Shown: positions 19,768-29,941, counted from the stretch's first letter. The stretch: DNA of 56,573 nt from Phycisphaerales bacterium (GCA_020853815.1 JADYYE010000094.1:1-56573); one strand, 5' to 3'. A program made the numbers and translations. Notes: generated from the sequence alone by a model not told the origin.

Positions 19768-22700
19768 ATGATCGCACGCATCATCGAGCTCTCGATCCGA
19801 AACCGCCTCATGGTGCTCCTGCTCACCGCCGTGCTGGTCGGTTCCGGCATCTGGTCCATCTTCCACATCCGCCTCGACGCGATCCCCGATCTCTCCGACG
19901 TTCAGGTGATCGTCACCACCGAGTATCCCGGCCAGAATCCCGAGGTCGTTGACCAGCAGGTGACCTACCCGCTCGCCAGCGCCATGCTCGCGGTGCCCGG
20001 CTCCACCGCCGTCCGCGGCTACAGCATGTTCGAGCAGTCCTTTGTCTACGTCCTCTTCGAGGACGGCACGGATATCTACTGGGCCCGCAGCCGCGTGCTC
20101 GAATACCTCAACTTCGCGCGCGATCGGCTCCCCCGGGGCGTCGAGCCCAAGCTCGGCCCCGATGCGACCGGCGTCGGCTGGGTCTATCAGTATGTGCTCA
20201 GCCCCGGATACTTCAGCCCCGATCACCCCAAGGGTCTGTGGCGCGACGCCGAGCGCGATCGCTGGTTCGCGTCGGACGACGAGGCGCCCGCGGATCGGCG
20301 TGACCGGCTCGTGAAGGTGCGTGCGTTCGAGAAGCCCGGCGTCGATCCCATCACCGACACGCCGCTGGTTTCCGCGAATCTCGACCTGGCGCAGCTGCGC
20401 AGCCTGCAAGACTGGTACCTGCGCTATCCGCTCACTTCGGTCGAGGACGTCTCCGAGGTCGCGTCTATCGGCGGCTTTGTGCGCCAGTACCAAGTCGTGC
20501 TCGACCCGCTCAAGCTGCGGGCATATCGACTCGCGATCCGCGATGTGATGATGGCGGTTCAGCGATCCAACAACGACGTCGGCGGGTCGGTGGTCGAACT
20601 CGCCGAGACCGAATACATGGTCCGCAGCAGCGGCTATCTCAGGGGGCTCGATGACCTCGCCAAGGTGCCCGTCGGGCTGGGCGCGGGAGGCGCGCCCGTC
20701 ATGCTCGGCGACATCGCCACCCTTCAGATCGGCGGCGAGATGCGCCGCGGCGTGGGTGAACTCGACGGCAAGGGCGAGGCCGTGGGCGGCATCGTCGTCG
20801 CCCGCTTCGGCGCCAACGCCCACAAGGTCATCGCGGGCGTCAAGGCCAAGCTCGCCGCGCTCGAGGACGGCCTGCCGCCCGGCGTCTCGATCAAGCCCAC
20901 CTACGACCGCTCAAACCTCATCAACCGCTCCGTCGCCACCCTCCGCGACACGCTCGTCGAAGAGATCGTTGTTGTCGGCCTGGTCTGCATCCTCTTCCTG
21001 CTCCACCTGCGCAGCGAACTGGTCGCCGTCTTCGTCGTCCCCTCAAGCGTCATCGCCGCCCTGCTCGTCATGCACCTCCTGGGCATCAACGCCAACATCA
21101 TGTCGCTGGGCGGGATCGCGATCTCGATCGGCGTGGTCGTCGACTCCTCGATCGTGATGGTGGAGAACGGGCACAAGCACCTGGATCGCGAGGACGAACG
21201 CCTCTCCGCCGGACTGCCGCACACGCCCCGCATCGAGCTCATCAGCGCCGCCGCCAAGGAGGTCGGGCCACAGCTCTTCTTCTCGCTCCTCATCATCACG
21301 GTTTCGTTCCTGCCGGTGTTCGTGCTGGGGGGCGAGGCGGGGCGGCTCTTCAAGCCGCTGGCGTTCACCAAGACCTTCGCCATGGCCGCCGCCGCGCTCC
21401 TGTCGATCACGATCATCCCCGTGCTCATGTACTACTTCATCACCGGACGCGTGCTGCCGAAGCGCTGGGGCTTCGCCACCAACACCGGCGTCACGCTCTC
21501 GGCCATGTTCCTTCCCGCCCTGGCACTCTTCCTGATCGCTTCGAGCCTTCCCAATCTCGAAGCGTTCCGCTGGTGGATCGCGGGCGGTTGGGCGGCCCTG
21601 ATCGCCATGCTCCTGCTTCCACAGAAGATCATCCACGAGCAGCACAGCCCCATCAGCCGCGTACTCCAGTGGGTCTACAACCCCGCGTTCCGCTTCGCCA
21701 TGGCGCGCCCCTCTCTCGTGATTGTGCTCGCGCTGGGCGCGCTGGCGTCGACGTGGTACCCGATCAAGAAGCTGGGCACCGAGTTCATGCCGCCGCTCGA
21801 CGAGGGCGACCTGCTGTACATGCCCACCACCGACCCCTCCATCAGCGTCACCAAGAGCAAGGAACTTCTGCAGCAGACCGACAAGCTCATCAAGTCGTTC
21901 CCGGAAGTGCTGAGCGTGCATGGGAAGATCGGGCGCGCCGAGACCGCCACGGACCCCGCGCCGCTCTCCATGATCGAGACCGTCGTGCAGCTCAACCCCG
22001 ATCACTCGCAGTGGCGCACGCGCCGACCCGCCTACTTCTTCGACGAATGGCCCGAGTGGCTCCGCTCGCTCATGCACGCCAGCTTCTGGCCCTCCGAACG
22101 CCCCGTCACCACCGAGGAGCTCAAGTTCGGCTGGCAAGACTCCGACGGCACGATGCACCCGGGCCTCAACTCCGTCGTCTCGTTCCCCGGCATGGCCAAC
22201 GCCTGGCCCTTCCCCATCGAGAACCGCATCAACATGCTGGCCACGGGGATCAAGACGCCCGTCGGTATCAAGATCATGGGCCCCGACCTCAAGTTCCTCT
22301 CCGATCTCGCCGAGCGCGCCGCCACCGCCGTGCGATCGATCGACGGCACGGTCTCCGCCTACGCCGAGCGGACCTTCGGAGGCTATTACCTCGACATCGA
22401 CATCAACCGCGAGGCCGCCGCCCGCTACGGGCTCACCATCGCCGACGTGCAGGACGTCATCCAATCCGCGATCGGCGGCATGAACGTCACCACCACGGTC
22501 GAGGGCGCGGAACGCTATCCCCTGAACATCCGATACCTCCGCGACTATCGCGACGACATCCCCGCGCTCAGGCAGGTTCTGGTCACCGGCGCGATGGCCG
22601 GCCCCGACGGCGTTCGCCCGCAGGTGCCGCTCGGCGAGATCGCGGAGATCCGCCTTTCGCCCGGCGCGCCCATGATCCGCAGCGAGAACGCCCAGCGGAC

Positions 22701-23409
22701 CGCCTGGGTCTTCGTGGACATCGCCGGGCGCGACCTGGGCGGCTACATCGCCGAGGCGCGGCGCATCGTCGCGCGCGACGTGCCCCTCCCGCCGGGCTAC
22801 ACCCTCGTCTTCTCCGGGCAGTTCGAGTTCTGGGAGAAGACCATTCCGCGCCTCGTCGCCGCCAGCGTCCTCACGCTCGTGGTGATCGTCGTACTGCTCT
22901 ACGCCAGCAGCCGCTCGTGGTTCCGCGTCGCCGTCGTCATGCTCGCGGTGCCCTTCAGCCTGGTGGGCGCGTTCTGGTTCATGCACGCGCTGGACTTCAA
23001 TCTCTCGCTCGCGGTCGTCATCGGCATCATCGCGCTGGCGGGTCTCGACGCCGAGACCGGCATGGTCATGCTCCTCTACCTCGACAACAGCTTTGACCGA
23101 TTCCGCGCCGAAGGTCGCATGAACACCGTCGCCGGTCTTTATACCGCCGTCCACGACGGGGCGGTCAAGCGCATCCGCCCCAAGGCGATGACCGTCGCAT
23201 CCACTTTCATCGGCCTGGTCCCGCTCCTCTGGGCCGACGGCACCGGCGCCGACACCATGCGCCGCATCGCCGCCCCCATGATCGGCGGGCTGCTCGTCAG
23301 CTTTGTCATGGAATTGCTGGTTTACCCGATCATCTTCTATCTCGCCAAGCGCTGGAAACACCGTCGCGAGTTCCGCACCCATGAGACGCTCGAAAGGAAA
23401 CCCGAATGA
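19768..23409 (+). CDS. Heavy-metal RND efflux pump, CusA/SilA-like
   Basis: A 1213-residue HME-type RND transporter, longer than the usual 1040. It has the N-terminal helix, LDAIPDLSDVQVIVTTEYPGQ, the helix-4 segment SIGVVVDSSIVMVENGHKHL typical of the monovalent-metal (CusA) branch, and the C-terminal helices with GLDAETGMVMLLYL. It exports metal from cytoplasm and periplasm using the proton gradient. Relative to E. coli CusA (from memory), Met of NRINMLATG is kept, the Met in RYGMTVAD is Leu (RYGLTIAD), and a Met remains in TGAMAGPDG. Added sequence lies after the first porter segment (about residues 150-205), in the loop between helices 6 and 7, and around residue 760. The ATG at 19768 has GAGGA 8 bases upstream. 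It overlaps the next gene by four bases. Confidence 0.93.
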   Translation: MIARIIELSIRNRLMVLLLTAVLVGSGIWSIFHIRLDAIPDLSDVQVIVTTEYPGQNPEVVDQQVTYPLASAMLAVPGSTAVRGYSMFEQSFVYVLFEDGTDIYWARSRVLEYLNFARDRLPRGVEPKLGPDATGVGWVYQYVLSPGYFSPDHPKGLWRDAERDRWFASDDEAPADRRDRLVKVRAFEKPGVDPITDTPLVSANLDLAQLRSLQDWYLRYPLTSVEDVSEVASIGGFVRQYQVVLDPLKLRAYRLAIRDVMMAVQRSNNDVGGSVVELAETEYMVRSSGYLRGLDDLAKVPVGLGAGGAPVMLGDIATLQIGGEMRRGVGELDGKGEAVGGIVVARFGANAHKVIAGVKAKLAALEDGLPPGVSIKPTYDRSNLINRSVATLRDTLVEEIVVVGLVCILFLLHLRSELVAVFVVPSSVIAALLVMHLLGINANIMSLGGIAISIGVVVDSSIVMVENGHKHLDREDERLSAGLPHTPRIELISAAAKEVGPQLFFSLLIITVSFLPVFVLGGEAGRLFKPLAFTKTFAMAAAALLSITIIPVLMYYFITGRVLPKRWGFATNTGVTLSAMFLPALALFLIASSLPNLEAFRWWIAGGWAALIAMLLLPQKIIHEQHSPISRVLQWVYNPAFRFAMARPSLVIVLALGALASTWYPIKKLGTEFMPPLDEGDLLYMPTTDPSISVTKSKELLQQTDKLIKSFPEVLSVHGKIGRAETATDPAPLSMIETVVQLNPDHSQWRTRRPAYFFDEWPEWLRSLMHASFWPSERPVTTEELKFGWQDSDGTMHPGLNSVVSFPGMANAWPFPIENRINMLATGIKTPVGIKIMGPDLKFLSDLAERAATAVRSIDGTVSAYAERTFGGYYLDIDINREAAARYGLTIADVQDVIQSAIGGMNVTTTVEGAERYPLNIRYLRDYRDDIPALRQVLVTGAMAGPDGVRPQVPLGEIAEIRLSPGAPMIRSENAQRTAWVFVDIAGRDLGGYIAEARRIVARDVPLPPGYTLVFSGQFEFWEKTIPRLVAASVLTLVVIVVLLYASSRSWFRVAVVMLAVPFSLVGAFWFMHALDFNLSLAVVIGIIALAGLDAETGMVMLLYLDNSFDRFRAEGRMNTVAGLYTAVHDGAVKRIRPKAMTVASTFIGLVPLLWADGTGADTMRRIAAPMIGGLLVSFVMELLVYPIIFYLAKRWKHRREFRTHETLERKPE

Positions 23410-24098
23410 TGCACCGTTCCACCCGAGTACTCGCCGTGTCGCTGGTCGCCGCCCTCGCTTCCGCCCAGGCCGCGGTCCAACCCGCGACGCCCGACCGATC
23501 CGCGCAGCCCCCGGCGAAGGCCGAGGCTCCGGTGCCCGCGCGCATCGGCGACCCATACCCGTTCTCAACCTGCCCCGTCTCGGGCGGGAAACTCGGTTCG
23601 ATGGGCGAGCCGATCATCAAGCTCTACGAAGGACGCGAGGTACGCTTCTGCTGCAAGTCATGCCCACCGAAGTTCGAGAAGGACCTGACCAAGAGCCTTG
23701 CGGCCCTCGACGACTCGATCATCAAGGATCAGGCGCCCATCTACCCGCTCAAGACCTCGATCATCTCCGGGAAAGGTCTCCCCGAGAAGCCGATCGAAGT
23801 TGTGTATGGCAATCGCCTCGTCCGCTTGGGCGCGGAAAGTGAAAGAGCGGATTTCCTCAATGATCCCAAGAAGCATCTGACCGAACTCGACAAGGCCGTG
23901 GTCGAGGCACAGCGCGGGGACTACCCGCTCAAAGAGTGCCCCGTCAGCGGCGAGGAACTCGGCAGCATGGGCAAGCCCGTCGATCTTGTCGTCGCCGGTC
24001 GCCTCCTGCGCCTCTGCTGCAAGAGCTGCGTGACGGATGTCCTCGCGAACCCATCGAAGTTCGTCACATCTGGCGGCGTCAAGCCAAAGCTGGAGTGA
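23406..24098 (+). CDS. Secreted protein with three tandem YHS/TRASH-like metal-binding repeats
   Basis: A 230-residue protein starting in an ATGA overlap with the pump gene, so the two are translationally coupled. Residues 1-23 are a signal peptide. Three repeats follow. Repeat one (51-106) has YPFSTCPVSGGKLGSMG and FCCKSC. Repeat three (173-225) has YPLKECPVSGEELGSMG and LCCKSC. Repeat two (113-166) keeps the frame YPLKTSIISGKGL and LDPKK-like end but has lost every cysteine (C to S, and CCKSC to GAESE). Each intact repeat offers four Cys, as in YHS/TRASH domains that hold Cu or Zn. A periplasmic metal carrier or buffer for the pump is the natural inference. I know of no named family with this triple form. 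Confidence 0.75.
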   Translation: MMHRSTRVLAVSLVAALASAQAAVQPATPDRSAQPPAKAEAPVPARIGDPYPFSTCPVSGGKLGSMGEPIIKLYEGREVRFCCKSCPPKFEKDLTKSLAALDDSIIKDQAPIYPLKTSIISGKGLPEKPIEVVYGNRLVRLGAESERADFLNDPKKHLTELDKAVVEAQRGDYPLKECPVSGEELGSMGKPVDLVVAGRLLRLCCKSCVTDVLANPSKFVTSGGVKPKLE

Positions 24099-24584
24099 CG
24101 CGCGTACATCGCAGCGGAGCGAGAGGGCGTGTCGATCGGAGATCGCCCCGGACCACTGCGGTGATATTGCGATCGCTGGGTCGATGGCCACAGCGCCACA
24201 AGGGGATTCCCCGCGTCGGGCGGCGCTGGCGTGGCGCCGGCCTTGGCGCGAACGTTTCATGTGGAGATGGGCGGTCGCCAGCGTTGAATCGGCGGGTACG
24301 CGCCATGCGCACCAACGTGGATGTTCGTACGGGCTACCTCACCCACGAAGGGGGCGCTTCATGGCGGTGCGTGGAGCAGCTGCGTGGATCGCGGCGCGAG
24401 GGCAGGGCTTTGGGCATGAACTCAGTCGTATTGTCGTCACGGCCCACCGCACCCGTTTCCACGCCAGCCTGGGACATCCAACCCCCCGCGGGTTCGAGGT
24501 CCGTCGAGTTGCATGAAATCATGTGAACGAACTCAGGGCCGGGTTAGAATCCGTGCCGATCCGAGGCCGAACCATGGCACGGAC
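24099..24584. other. Intergenic region after the efflux operon, no gene seen
   Basis: Frames on both strands are short and without domains. The efflux operon enters from the left and the STAS gene from the right, so it is a convergent gap and should hold two transcription ends. No hairpin with a T tract was recognised. Confidence 0.4.
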
Positions 24585-24938
24585 CTACTTTTCCGGTTCC
24601 TGCTCGAGCTGGAGCGTCGCCAGCGCCGTCATGGGGTCGGGCGCGAACCGAAAGACCTTGTCCAGCCCCGTGATCTTCAGCACCTGCCACACGTCCTCGC
24701 TCAGCGAGCAGAGGAGCAGACGCTTGCCTCGCTCATTCATGCGGCTGCGGAGGCGCAGGAGCTGGGCGAGATTCGAGCTGTGGACGTGGTTCACCTGCCC
24801 GAAGTTCAGCACGACGTGGGGCGCCTGGGCGGCCTCGGTCTGACCCACGCGGTCGATGAGCTGCGACAACTCCTCGGAGAGCGCGGGCTCGTCGTCGAGG
24901 TCGGCGATCGCGATGTCATCGGACCAGTCGGTGGCCAT
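24585..24938 (-). CDS. STAS-domain protein (anti-sigma-factor antagonist type)
   Basis: A 117-residue single STAS domain. The strand HVVLNFGQVNHVHSSNLAQLL carries the position where SpoIIAA-type proteins have the phosphorylated Ser (Ser54 or Ser55), and GKRLLLCSLSEDVWQVLKITGLDKVF is the typical second half. Such proteins bind an anti-sigma kinase or sit in stressosome-type partner switches. No kinase or sigma factor is adjacent, so the partner is unknown. The gene lies 31 bases downstream of gyrA on the same strand. It also has a TACACT nine bases before its ATG, so it may be read both from gyrA and on its own. Confidence 0.85.
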   Translation of the reverse strand: MATDWSDDIAIADLDDEPALSEELSQLIDRVGQTEAAQAPHVVLNFGQVNHVHSSNLAQLLRLRSRMNERGKRLLLCSLSEDVWQVLKITGLDKVFRFAPDPMTALATLQLEQEPEK

Positions 24939-24947
24939 GGTGGACCC

Positions 24948-24953
24948 AGTGTA
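24948..24953 (-). promoter_or_regulatory. -10-like TACACT before the STAS gene
   Basis: TACACT on the minus strand ends nine bases before the ATG at 24938, slightly farther than at the other leaderless candidates. It lies in the gap after gyrA. Confidence 0.35.
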
Positions 24954-24969
24954 TCACGAATCTCGGGGC

Positions 24970-27792
24970 TTATGAGGCGGGCGGGGCGCTGATGTCGGGC
25001 CCGGACCGGGTGTCGGGCGGCGGGGCATCGATCGGCTCGCCGGACTCAACGGGCGGATCGGCGTCCACCGCGGTCGCGGAGACGACGGCGTCACCCTCGT
25101 TGACCCCCACCACGCGCACTCCCTGCGTGTTTCGGCCGATCATCGAGATGGAATCGGCGGGGACACGGACGAGCTGGCCGCCCTTGGTGACGATGACTAC
25201 GTCCTGGCCCGAGCCGACCGCGATGGCGGCGACGGACCTGCCATTGCGTTCGCTGGTCTTGATGTCGGCGCGCCCCTTTCCGCCTCGCGACTGAGAGCGG
25301 GCCTTGCCATCCTCGGGCTGGACGCGGTACTCGTCGATGGCGGTGCGTTTGCCGTAGCCGTTCTGGGTGATGGTGAGGAGGGCGATGGAGGGGTCTCGCG
25401 TGGCGAGGTCTCCGTCGGCGTCCTTCTCCATGGGCACGCTGGCGACGCCGACGACTTCGTCGCCCTCTTCGAGCTCGATGCCCTTGACGCCGGCGGCGGC
25501 GCGGCCCATGAGGCGGGCGTCCTCTTCGTTGAAACGGATCGCCATGCCGGAGGCGGTCGCCAGGAGCAGGTCGTCGTGCCCGTCGGTGAGCGTGACGGTG
25601 AGGAGCTGGTCGCCCTCCTTGAGGCCCACGGCGATGATGCCGGACTTATTGACGTTGCGGTAGTCCTTGAGCGCGGTGCGCTTCACCACGCCGCCCTTGC
25701 TGACGAAGGTGAGATAGTTGCTTCCCTCCTCGAAGTTCTTGACCGCGAGGTAGGCGCAGGTCCGCTCGCCCTGCTTGAGGTCGATGAGGTTGATCATCGC
25801 CCGTCCCTTGGCGGTGCGGCTCATCTCGGGAACTTCGTAGACCTTGATGAGGAAGACGCGCCCGGTGTTGGTGAAGCAGAGCAGATCGTCGTGGGTGCTG
25901 GCGACGAAGACGCGCTCGATAAAGTCCTCGTCCTTGGCGTCGGAGGCCTTGATGCCCTTGCCGCCGCGGCCCTGCGAGCGATAGGTCTCGAGCGGGACTC
26001 GCTTCACATAGCCCTGGTGGCTGATGGTGACGGCGACATCCTGCACGGGGATCAGCTCGGCGATGGTGACGTCGGCACCGGCGTCTTCGATGGTGGTGAG
26101 GCGCGGCGAGCCGAACCGCTCGCGCATCTGGGCGCCATCGTCCTTGATGATGGCGAGCACGCGCTGGTGCTCGGCGAGGATCAGCTCGTAACCCTCGATC
26201 TCTTTGACCAGGGCCGAGTACTCCTCGACGAGGCGCTGGATCTCAAGCCCGACGAGCTGGATGAGGCGCATGCCGCCGATGGTCTCGGCCTGAATGCGGG
26301 ACAGGAGCACGCCGCCCTCCGAATCGCCCGCGCGCACGCGGTCCATGAGACGGGCGGGGAGCTTGGGAGCGTGCGGATGCGACGCGGGGATCTGGAAGCG
26401 GCGCTCCATCAACCGCTGGATCGCCTCCTCTCGCGTCTTGCTGGCGCGGATGATGCGGATCACCTCGTCGATGTCGCAGACGGCGTAGATCATGCCCTCC
26501 AACACGTGGGCTCGCTTTTTGGCCTCGCGCAGCAGGTAGGCGGTGCGCCGGCGGATCACGTTCACGCGGTGGTCGACGTAACAATCGATCATCTCGCGGA
26601 GCGTGAGCGTTCGCGGCTGGCGGTTCACCAGCGCGATGTTCATGATCGAGAAGGTCTGCTGGAGCGGCGTGAACTCATAGAGCTGCTTCTCGACCACACG
26701 GGCGTCGGCGCCCTTCTTCAGTTCGATCACCACGCGCGTCTGGGCCTCGCGCCCGGATTCGTTGCGCACGTCGGAGACATCGACGATGCGTTCTTCCTTG
26801 ACGGCCTCGACGATGCGTTCGACGAGCGTCGTTTGGTTGAGCATGTAGGGGATGGAGTCGATGACAATCTGCTCGCGCCCCGAGCCCTTGCCGCCGATCT
26901 CCTCGGTGTGAAGCGAGCCGCGGTTGACGACCTTGCCGCGCCCGGTGGCGTAGGCCTCGACGATGCCTTGCTTGCCGTGAACCGTGCCGCCGGTCGGGAA
27001 GTCCGGGCCCTTGACGCCGAAACGGACGACATCGCCGGCATCGTTTTTGACGTCGGACATCAGCTCATAAAGCGTGATGGCGGGGTTTTCGATGACGCGG
27101 ACGATCGCGTCGAGGATCTCGGTCGGGTTGTGCGGCGCGAGGCTGGTCGCCATGCCGACCGCGATGCCTACGCCGCCATTGATCAGCAGGTTCGGGAACT
27201 TGCCCGGCAGAACGAGCGGCTCCATGAGCCGGTCGTCGTAGTTGGGCTGGAAGTCGACGGTCTGCAGGTCGATGTCCGCGAGCATCTCCACCGCGCCCCA
27301 GGTCATGCGGGCCTCGGTGTATCGCATGGCGGCGGGCGGATCGCCGTCGATCGACCCGAAGTTGCCCTGCGGATCGACGAGGGGGACGCGCATACGCCAT
27401 TTCTGGGCCAGGCCGACCATGGTTGGATAGATGACGGACTCGCCGTGCGGGTGGTAGTCGCCCGAGGTGTTGCCGCAGATCTTGGCGGACTTGAGATGCT
27501 TGCGGCCGGGGCGGAGCTTGAGGTCGTTCATCGCGACGAGGATTCGCCGCTGGGAGGGCTTCAGGCCATCACGGACATCGGGGAGCGCCCGGTCCATGAT
27601 GGTGCTCATCGCGTAGGTGAGATAGCTGTCCTGCAACTCGCGCTGGATGTCGAGATCGATGACCTGGCCGCCGACTTGACCACCAGCTTGGCCACCGGTT
27701 TGGCCACCGGTTTGGCCGCCGGGGGGCGTGCCGCCCGGCGAGCCGTCAGAAGGAGGCAGGTTTTCCGCACCATTGACAGGCTGGTCCGACAT
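24970..27792 (-). CDS. gyrA: DNA gyrase subunit A
   Basis: A 940-residue GyrA. After a 43-residue Gly/Gln-rich extension with [11 protein letters not shown] repeats comes the catalytic core [22 protein letters not shown]. The quinolone region is [12 protein letters not shown], and [10 protein letters not shown] holds active-site Tyr158. The coiled-coil tower follows, then a C-terminal beta-pinwheel of six blades with the GyrA box QGRGGKG near residue 604. The box separates it from topoisomerase IV ParC. GyrA cuts and religates DNA in the GyrA2GyrB2 complex that adds negative supercoils. The residue matching E. coli Asp87 is Pro123, while Ser83 is kept (Ser119). A short insertion rich in Arg/Ser/Gly, [11 protein letters not shown], lies in the pinwheel. 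The start has GAGGG about seven bases upstream. Confidence 0.96.
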   Translation of the reverse strand: MSDQPVNGAENLPPSDGSPGGTPPGGQTGGQTGGQAGGQVGGQVIDLDIQRELQDSYLTYAMSTIMDRALPDVRDGLKPSQRRILVAMNDLKLRPGRKHLKSAKICGNTSGDYHPHGESVIYPTMVGLAQKWRMRVPLVDPQGNFGSIDGDPPAAMRYTEARMTWGAVEMLADIDLQTVDFQPNYDDRLMEPLVLPGKFPNLLINGGVGIAVGMATSLAPHNPTEILDAIVRVIENPAITLYELMSDVKNDAGDVVRFGVKGPDFPTGGTVHGKQGIVEAYATGRGKVVNRGSLHTEEIGGKGSGREQIVIDSIPYMLNQTTLVERIVEAVKEERIVDVSDVRNESGREAQTRVVIELKKGADARVVEKQLYEFTPLQQTFSIMNIALVNRQPRTLTLREMIDCYVDHRVNVIRRRTAYLLREAKKRAHVLEGMIYAVCDIDEVIRIIRASKTREEAIQRLMERRFQIPASHPHAPKLPARLMDRVRAGDSEGGVLLSRIQAETIGGMRLIQLVGLEIQRLVEEYSALVKEIEGYELILAEHQRVLAIIKDDGAQMRERFGSPRLTTIEDAGADVTIAELIPVQDVAVTISHQGYVKRVPLETYRSQGRGGKGIKASDAKDEDFIERVFVASTHDDLLCFTNTGRVFLIKVYEVPEMSRTAKGRAMINLIDLKQGERTCAYLAVKNFEEGSNYLTFVSKGGVVKRTALKDYRNVNKSGIIAVGLKEGDQLLTVTLTDGHDDLLLATASGMAIRFNEEDARLMGRAAAGVKGIELEEGDEVVGVASVPMEKDADGDLATRDPSIALLTITQNGYGKRTAIDEYRVQPEDGKARSQSRGGKGRADIKTSERNGRSVAAIAVGSGQDVVIVTKGGQLVRVPADSISMIGRNTQGVRVVGVNEGDAVVSATAVDADPPVESGEPIDAPPPDTRSGPDISAPPAS

Positions 27793-28033
27793 CCGTGTCC
27801 CTCAAAGCAGCGCCCGCGCGGGGGCTGTCCATCAGTATTCCGACCGGGCCAAGGCCTGCAAGAGCGGGGCCCGAACTCGCCCGAATCGCCCCTCCGCGAG
27901 AGGGGCCTCGTCGCATCAAAAATCATAGCAGACATCGGCCCAAATTTCCCGGCAACGAGCCTCAGAAAACCTCTGCAAAACAGGCCCTTGACGCGAAACA
28001 TGAAAACGACGATGGACGCTCCCCGGCGGGGAG

Positions 28034-29941
28034 CTATTTGGGTGGAGGACCGGACCCCGAATCGGGGCTCGGCCTGGACGCGGGCGCGGCCGTGCGCTCG
28101 AAAGAGCGGAGCGTCTCGCACACGGCGATCAGCGTGATCGCGGTCGCCTCGACGGGTTGGCGCTGGTCCCAGAGCGCCGAGCGCACGCCCCAGAGGTTGC
28201 GCTTCGGGTCGACAAACGCGGCCGCGACGTATTCGTCGGCGGAGAGCTGGCGGAGGAAGCGGAGGTTGTCCATGAGGCTGGCGGTCTGGCGCGGGCGCTC
28301 GCTCGATTCGGTCAATCGCGGATCGCCGAGCATGGCGGCCAGGAACGACACGGGGCGGGCGGTGTGCCAGGTGGGAAAGGGCAGTGTTCCGGTCGTGAAG
28401 ACGATGCCGCCCGCCATGTCCTGGTCGTCTTCGCCGGGCTTGAAGAGGGCCGCGGCGAGGAGGTCGCGCATGTCGCGGTACGCGGTGGAGGCGGCGATGT
28501 CGCCGGCGGTGCCGGCGCGATCGAGCTCCGCGAAGCCGAGCCAGGGCATCTGGGCGATGAGGAGGCCGGGCGTGACGCCGAGGTAGATGGATGTGATCGC
28601 CTTGTCGGCAAGCTGGCGCTTCGCGGGGTCGTCGCCGGCGCGGATGAGCATGGCCCAGGCGATCAGGCCTCGGGCGGGTTCGGGAACGGTGGGCGACCAG
28701 CCGCTCTCGGGAGAAAACGCGGCGAGAAGCGGTTCATCCAGTTTCGCCATCAACTCCGCCGTGGGAACATACCTGGGTTGCACGACGCGTTGAACCGCCC
28801 GAAGCGCGACGATCGTCGAGGCGGCGGAGATCGGTTCGGACCATGGCGCGATCTCGGTGTCCTCAACGGTGAGAAGCTCGTCGGCGAGGATGAGGGCCAT
28901 CGCGCCGAAGGCGTCTCTGTCTGCTCGCGGCGCCAGATCAAAACGACCGACGCCGGTGCGGGCCGCGAGATAGTCGCAGAGCGCGAGAATCGCCAGGCTC
29001 TGCTCGCCCGGGCCCGCGATCGCGGGATCGGTCTTCCCCAGCAACGGCCAATCGGTTCCCGACATGCCGATCGCGCCCTGGCCGGTCCAGCGCCTCGCGA
29101 CGAGATTACGCGCCAGGCCGTCGGCCCAGCGGCGAAGCTCGTTCACGTCGAGACGGGATTGATCGAAGACCTTTCCGCCACGCTGCAAGAACACGGGCGG
29201 AACGGACGGCTCGGTCTGCGCCAGGTGGCGAACCCGGAAGCGGTAGTAGGTCGCCTTGCGAGTTTCACGCACTTTGGCGGGCTGGGCGTCGGGCGCCTCG
29301 GGCAGGCCGAGGGCGGGATCGCCGGTGATCCGCGCGGCGGCGGCGGCGCTGGCGAGGCTGGGTGCGATGGTGCGTTGGAGGATCACGCTGGGGAAGGTTG
29401 CTTCCAGCTTGTCGGCGATGCGGATCGCGATGCCGTCGAGCCCCGGCGAGAGCGCCCGATCCATCTCGCCAAAGCTCTGGAAGTCGACGGGGATGAGCGC
29501 GCCGGCGAACTCAACGCCGATCGAGACCATACCCGCGGCCTCGGCCATCGTCGTGAACGCCAGTTCATCGCGGATCGCGGCGATGCCCGCCTGGGCCTGG
29601 ATCATCGCCTCGCGCGTCGCGCTCGCGATGCACGACGGCCCACCCACCGCTTCGCCTCGTCCCAGAACCTTACCGCGGGCGCGGAGCGTCACGCAGCAGG
29701 CCCCGACGGGCACGGAGTCCTTGACGGCCGCGTCAGGGATCGTCCACGAACGCAGGGCCGCGTCCACGAACGCGTAGGCCTTCATCGCGTCGTCGGGCAT
29801 GGGGGGCGTGCCATCGGACACGGCGGGCTGCGCCGCGGGATGATTCTCGGGCTGTGGCGGCGATTGAGGTGTCGCCTGCGCGCGGGCCGCGGTCGGCCAT
29901 GCAAGAAGCAAAAGAGCGATCGCCGCGATCGTGCAGCACAC
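28034..29941 (-). CDS. Secreted hypothetical protein, N-terminal part AMMECR1-like
   Basis: About 635 residues if started at the GTG at 29941, which gives a good signal peptide (VCCTIAAIALLLLAWPTAARA). Upstream in-frame codons extend to 30424 but read like noncoding sequence. Residues about 50-200 weakly resemble the AMMECR1 domain: VPVGACCVTLRARGKVLGRG and PGLDGIAIRIADKLEATFPSV match its opening strand and late GxDG...fP.V segment. The remainder is all-helical with repeating pairs (LAILALCDYLAARTG, FGAMALILADELL, RGLIAWAMLIRAGDD), like an alpha/alpha barrel. The end is Pro/Ser-rich. Function is unknown. It is 241 bases upstream of gyrA on the same strand. Confidence 0.6.
   Translation of the reverse strand: MCCTIAAIALLLLAWPTAARAQATPQSPPQPENHPAAQPAVSDGTPPMPDDAMKAYAFVDAALRSWTIPDAAVKDSVPVGACCVTLRARGKVLGRGEAVGGPSCIASATREAMIQAQAGIAAIRDELAFTTMAEAAGMVSIGVEFAGALIPVDFQSFGEMDRALSPGLDGIAIRIADKLEATFPSVILQRTIAPSLASAAAAARITGDPALGLPEAPDAQPAKVRETRKATYYRFRVRHLAQTEPSVPPVFLQRGGKVFDQSRLDVNELRRWADGLARNLVARRWTGQGAIGMSGTDWPLLGKTDPAIAGPGEQSLAILALCDYLAARTGVGRFDLAPRADRDAFGAMALILADELLTVEDTEIAPWSEPISAASTIVALRAVQRVVQPRYVPTAELMAKLDEPLLAAFSPESGWSPTVPEPARGLIAWAMLIRAGDDPAKRQLADKAITSIYLGVTPGLLIAQMPWLGFAELDRAGTAGDIAASTAYRDMRDLLAAALFKPGEDDQDMAGGIVFTTGTLPFPTWHTARPVSFLAAMLGDPRLTESSERPRQTASLMDNLRFLRQLSADEYVAAAFVDPKRNLWGVRSALWDQRQPVEATAITLIAVCETLRSFERTAAPASRPSPDSGSGPPPK

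Noticed and set aside
24099..24584. Several frames of 60-190 codons between the efflux operon and the STAS gene
   Set aside because: None has a hydrophobic pattern, motif or start site, and they overlap each other in several frames.
27793..28033. Extension of frames upstream of gyrA into the gap
   Set aside because: GyrA homology begins shortly after its ATG and the upstream frame contains no domain; the gap is better read as the gyrA leader.
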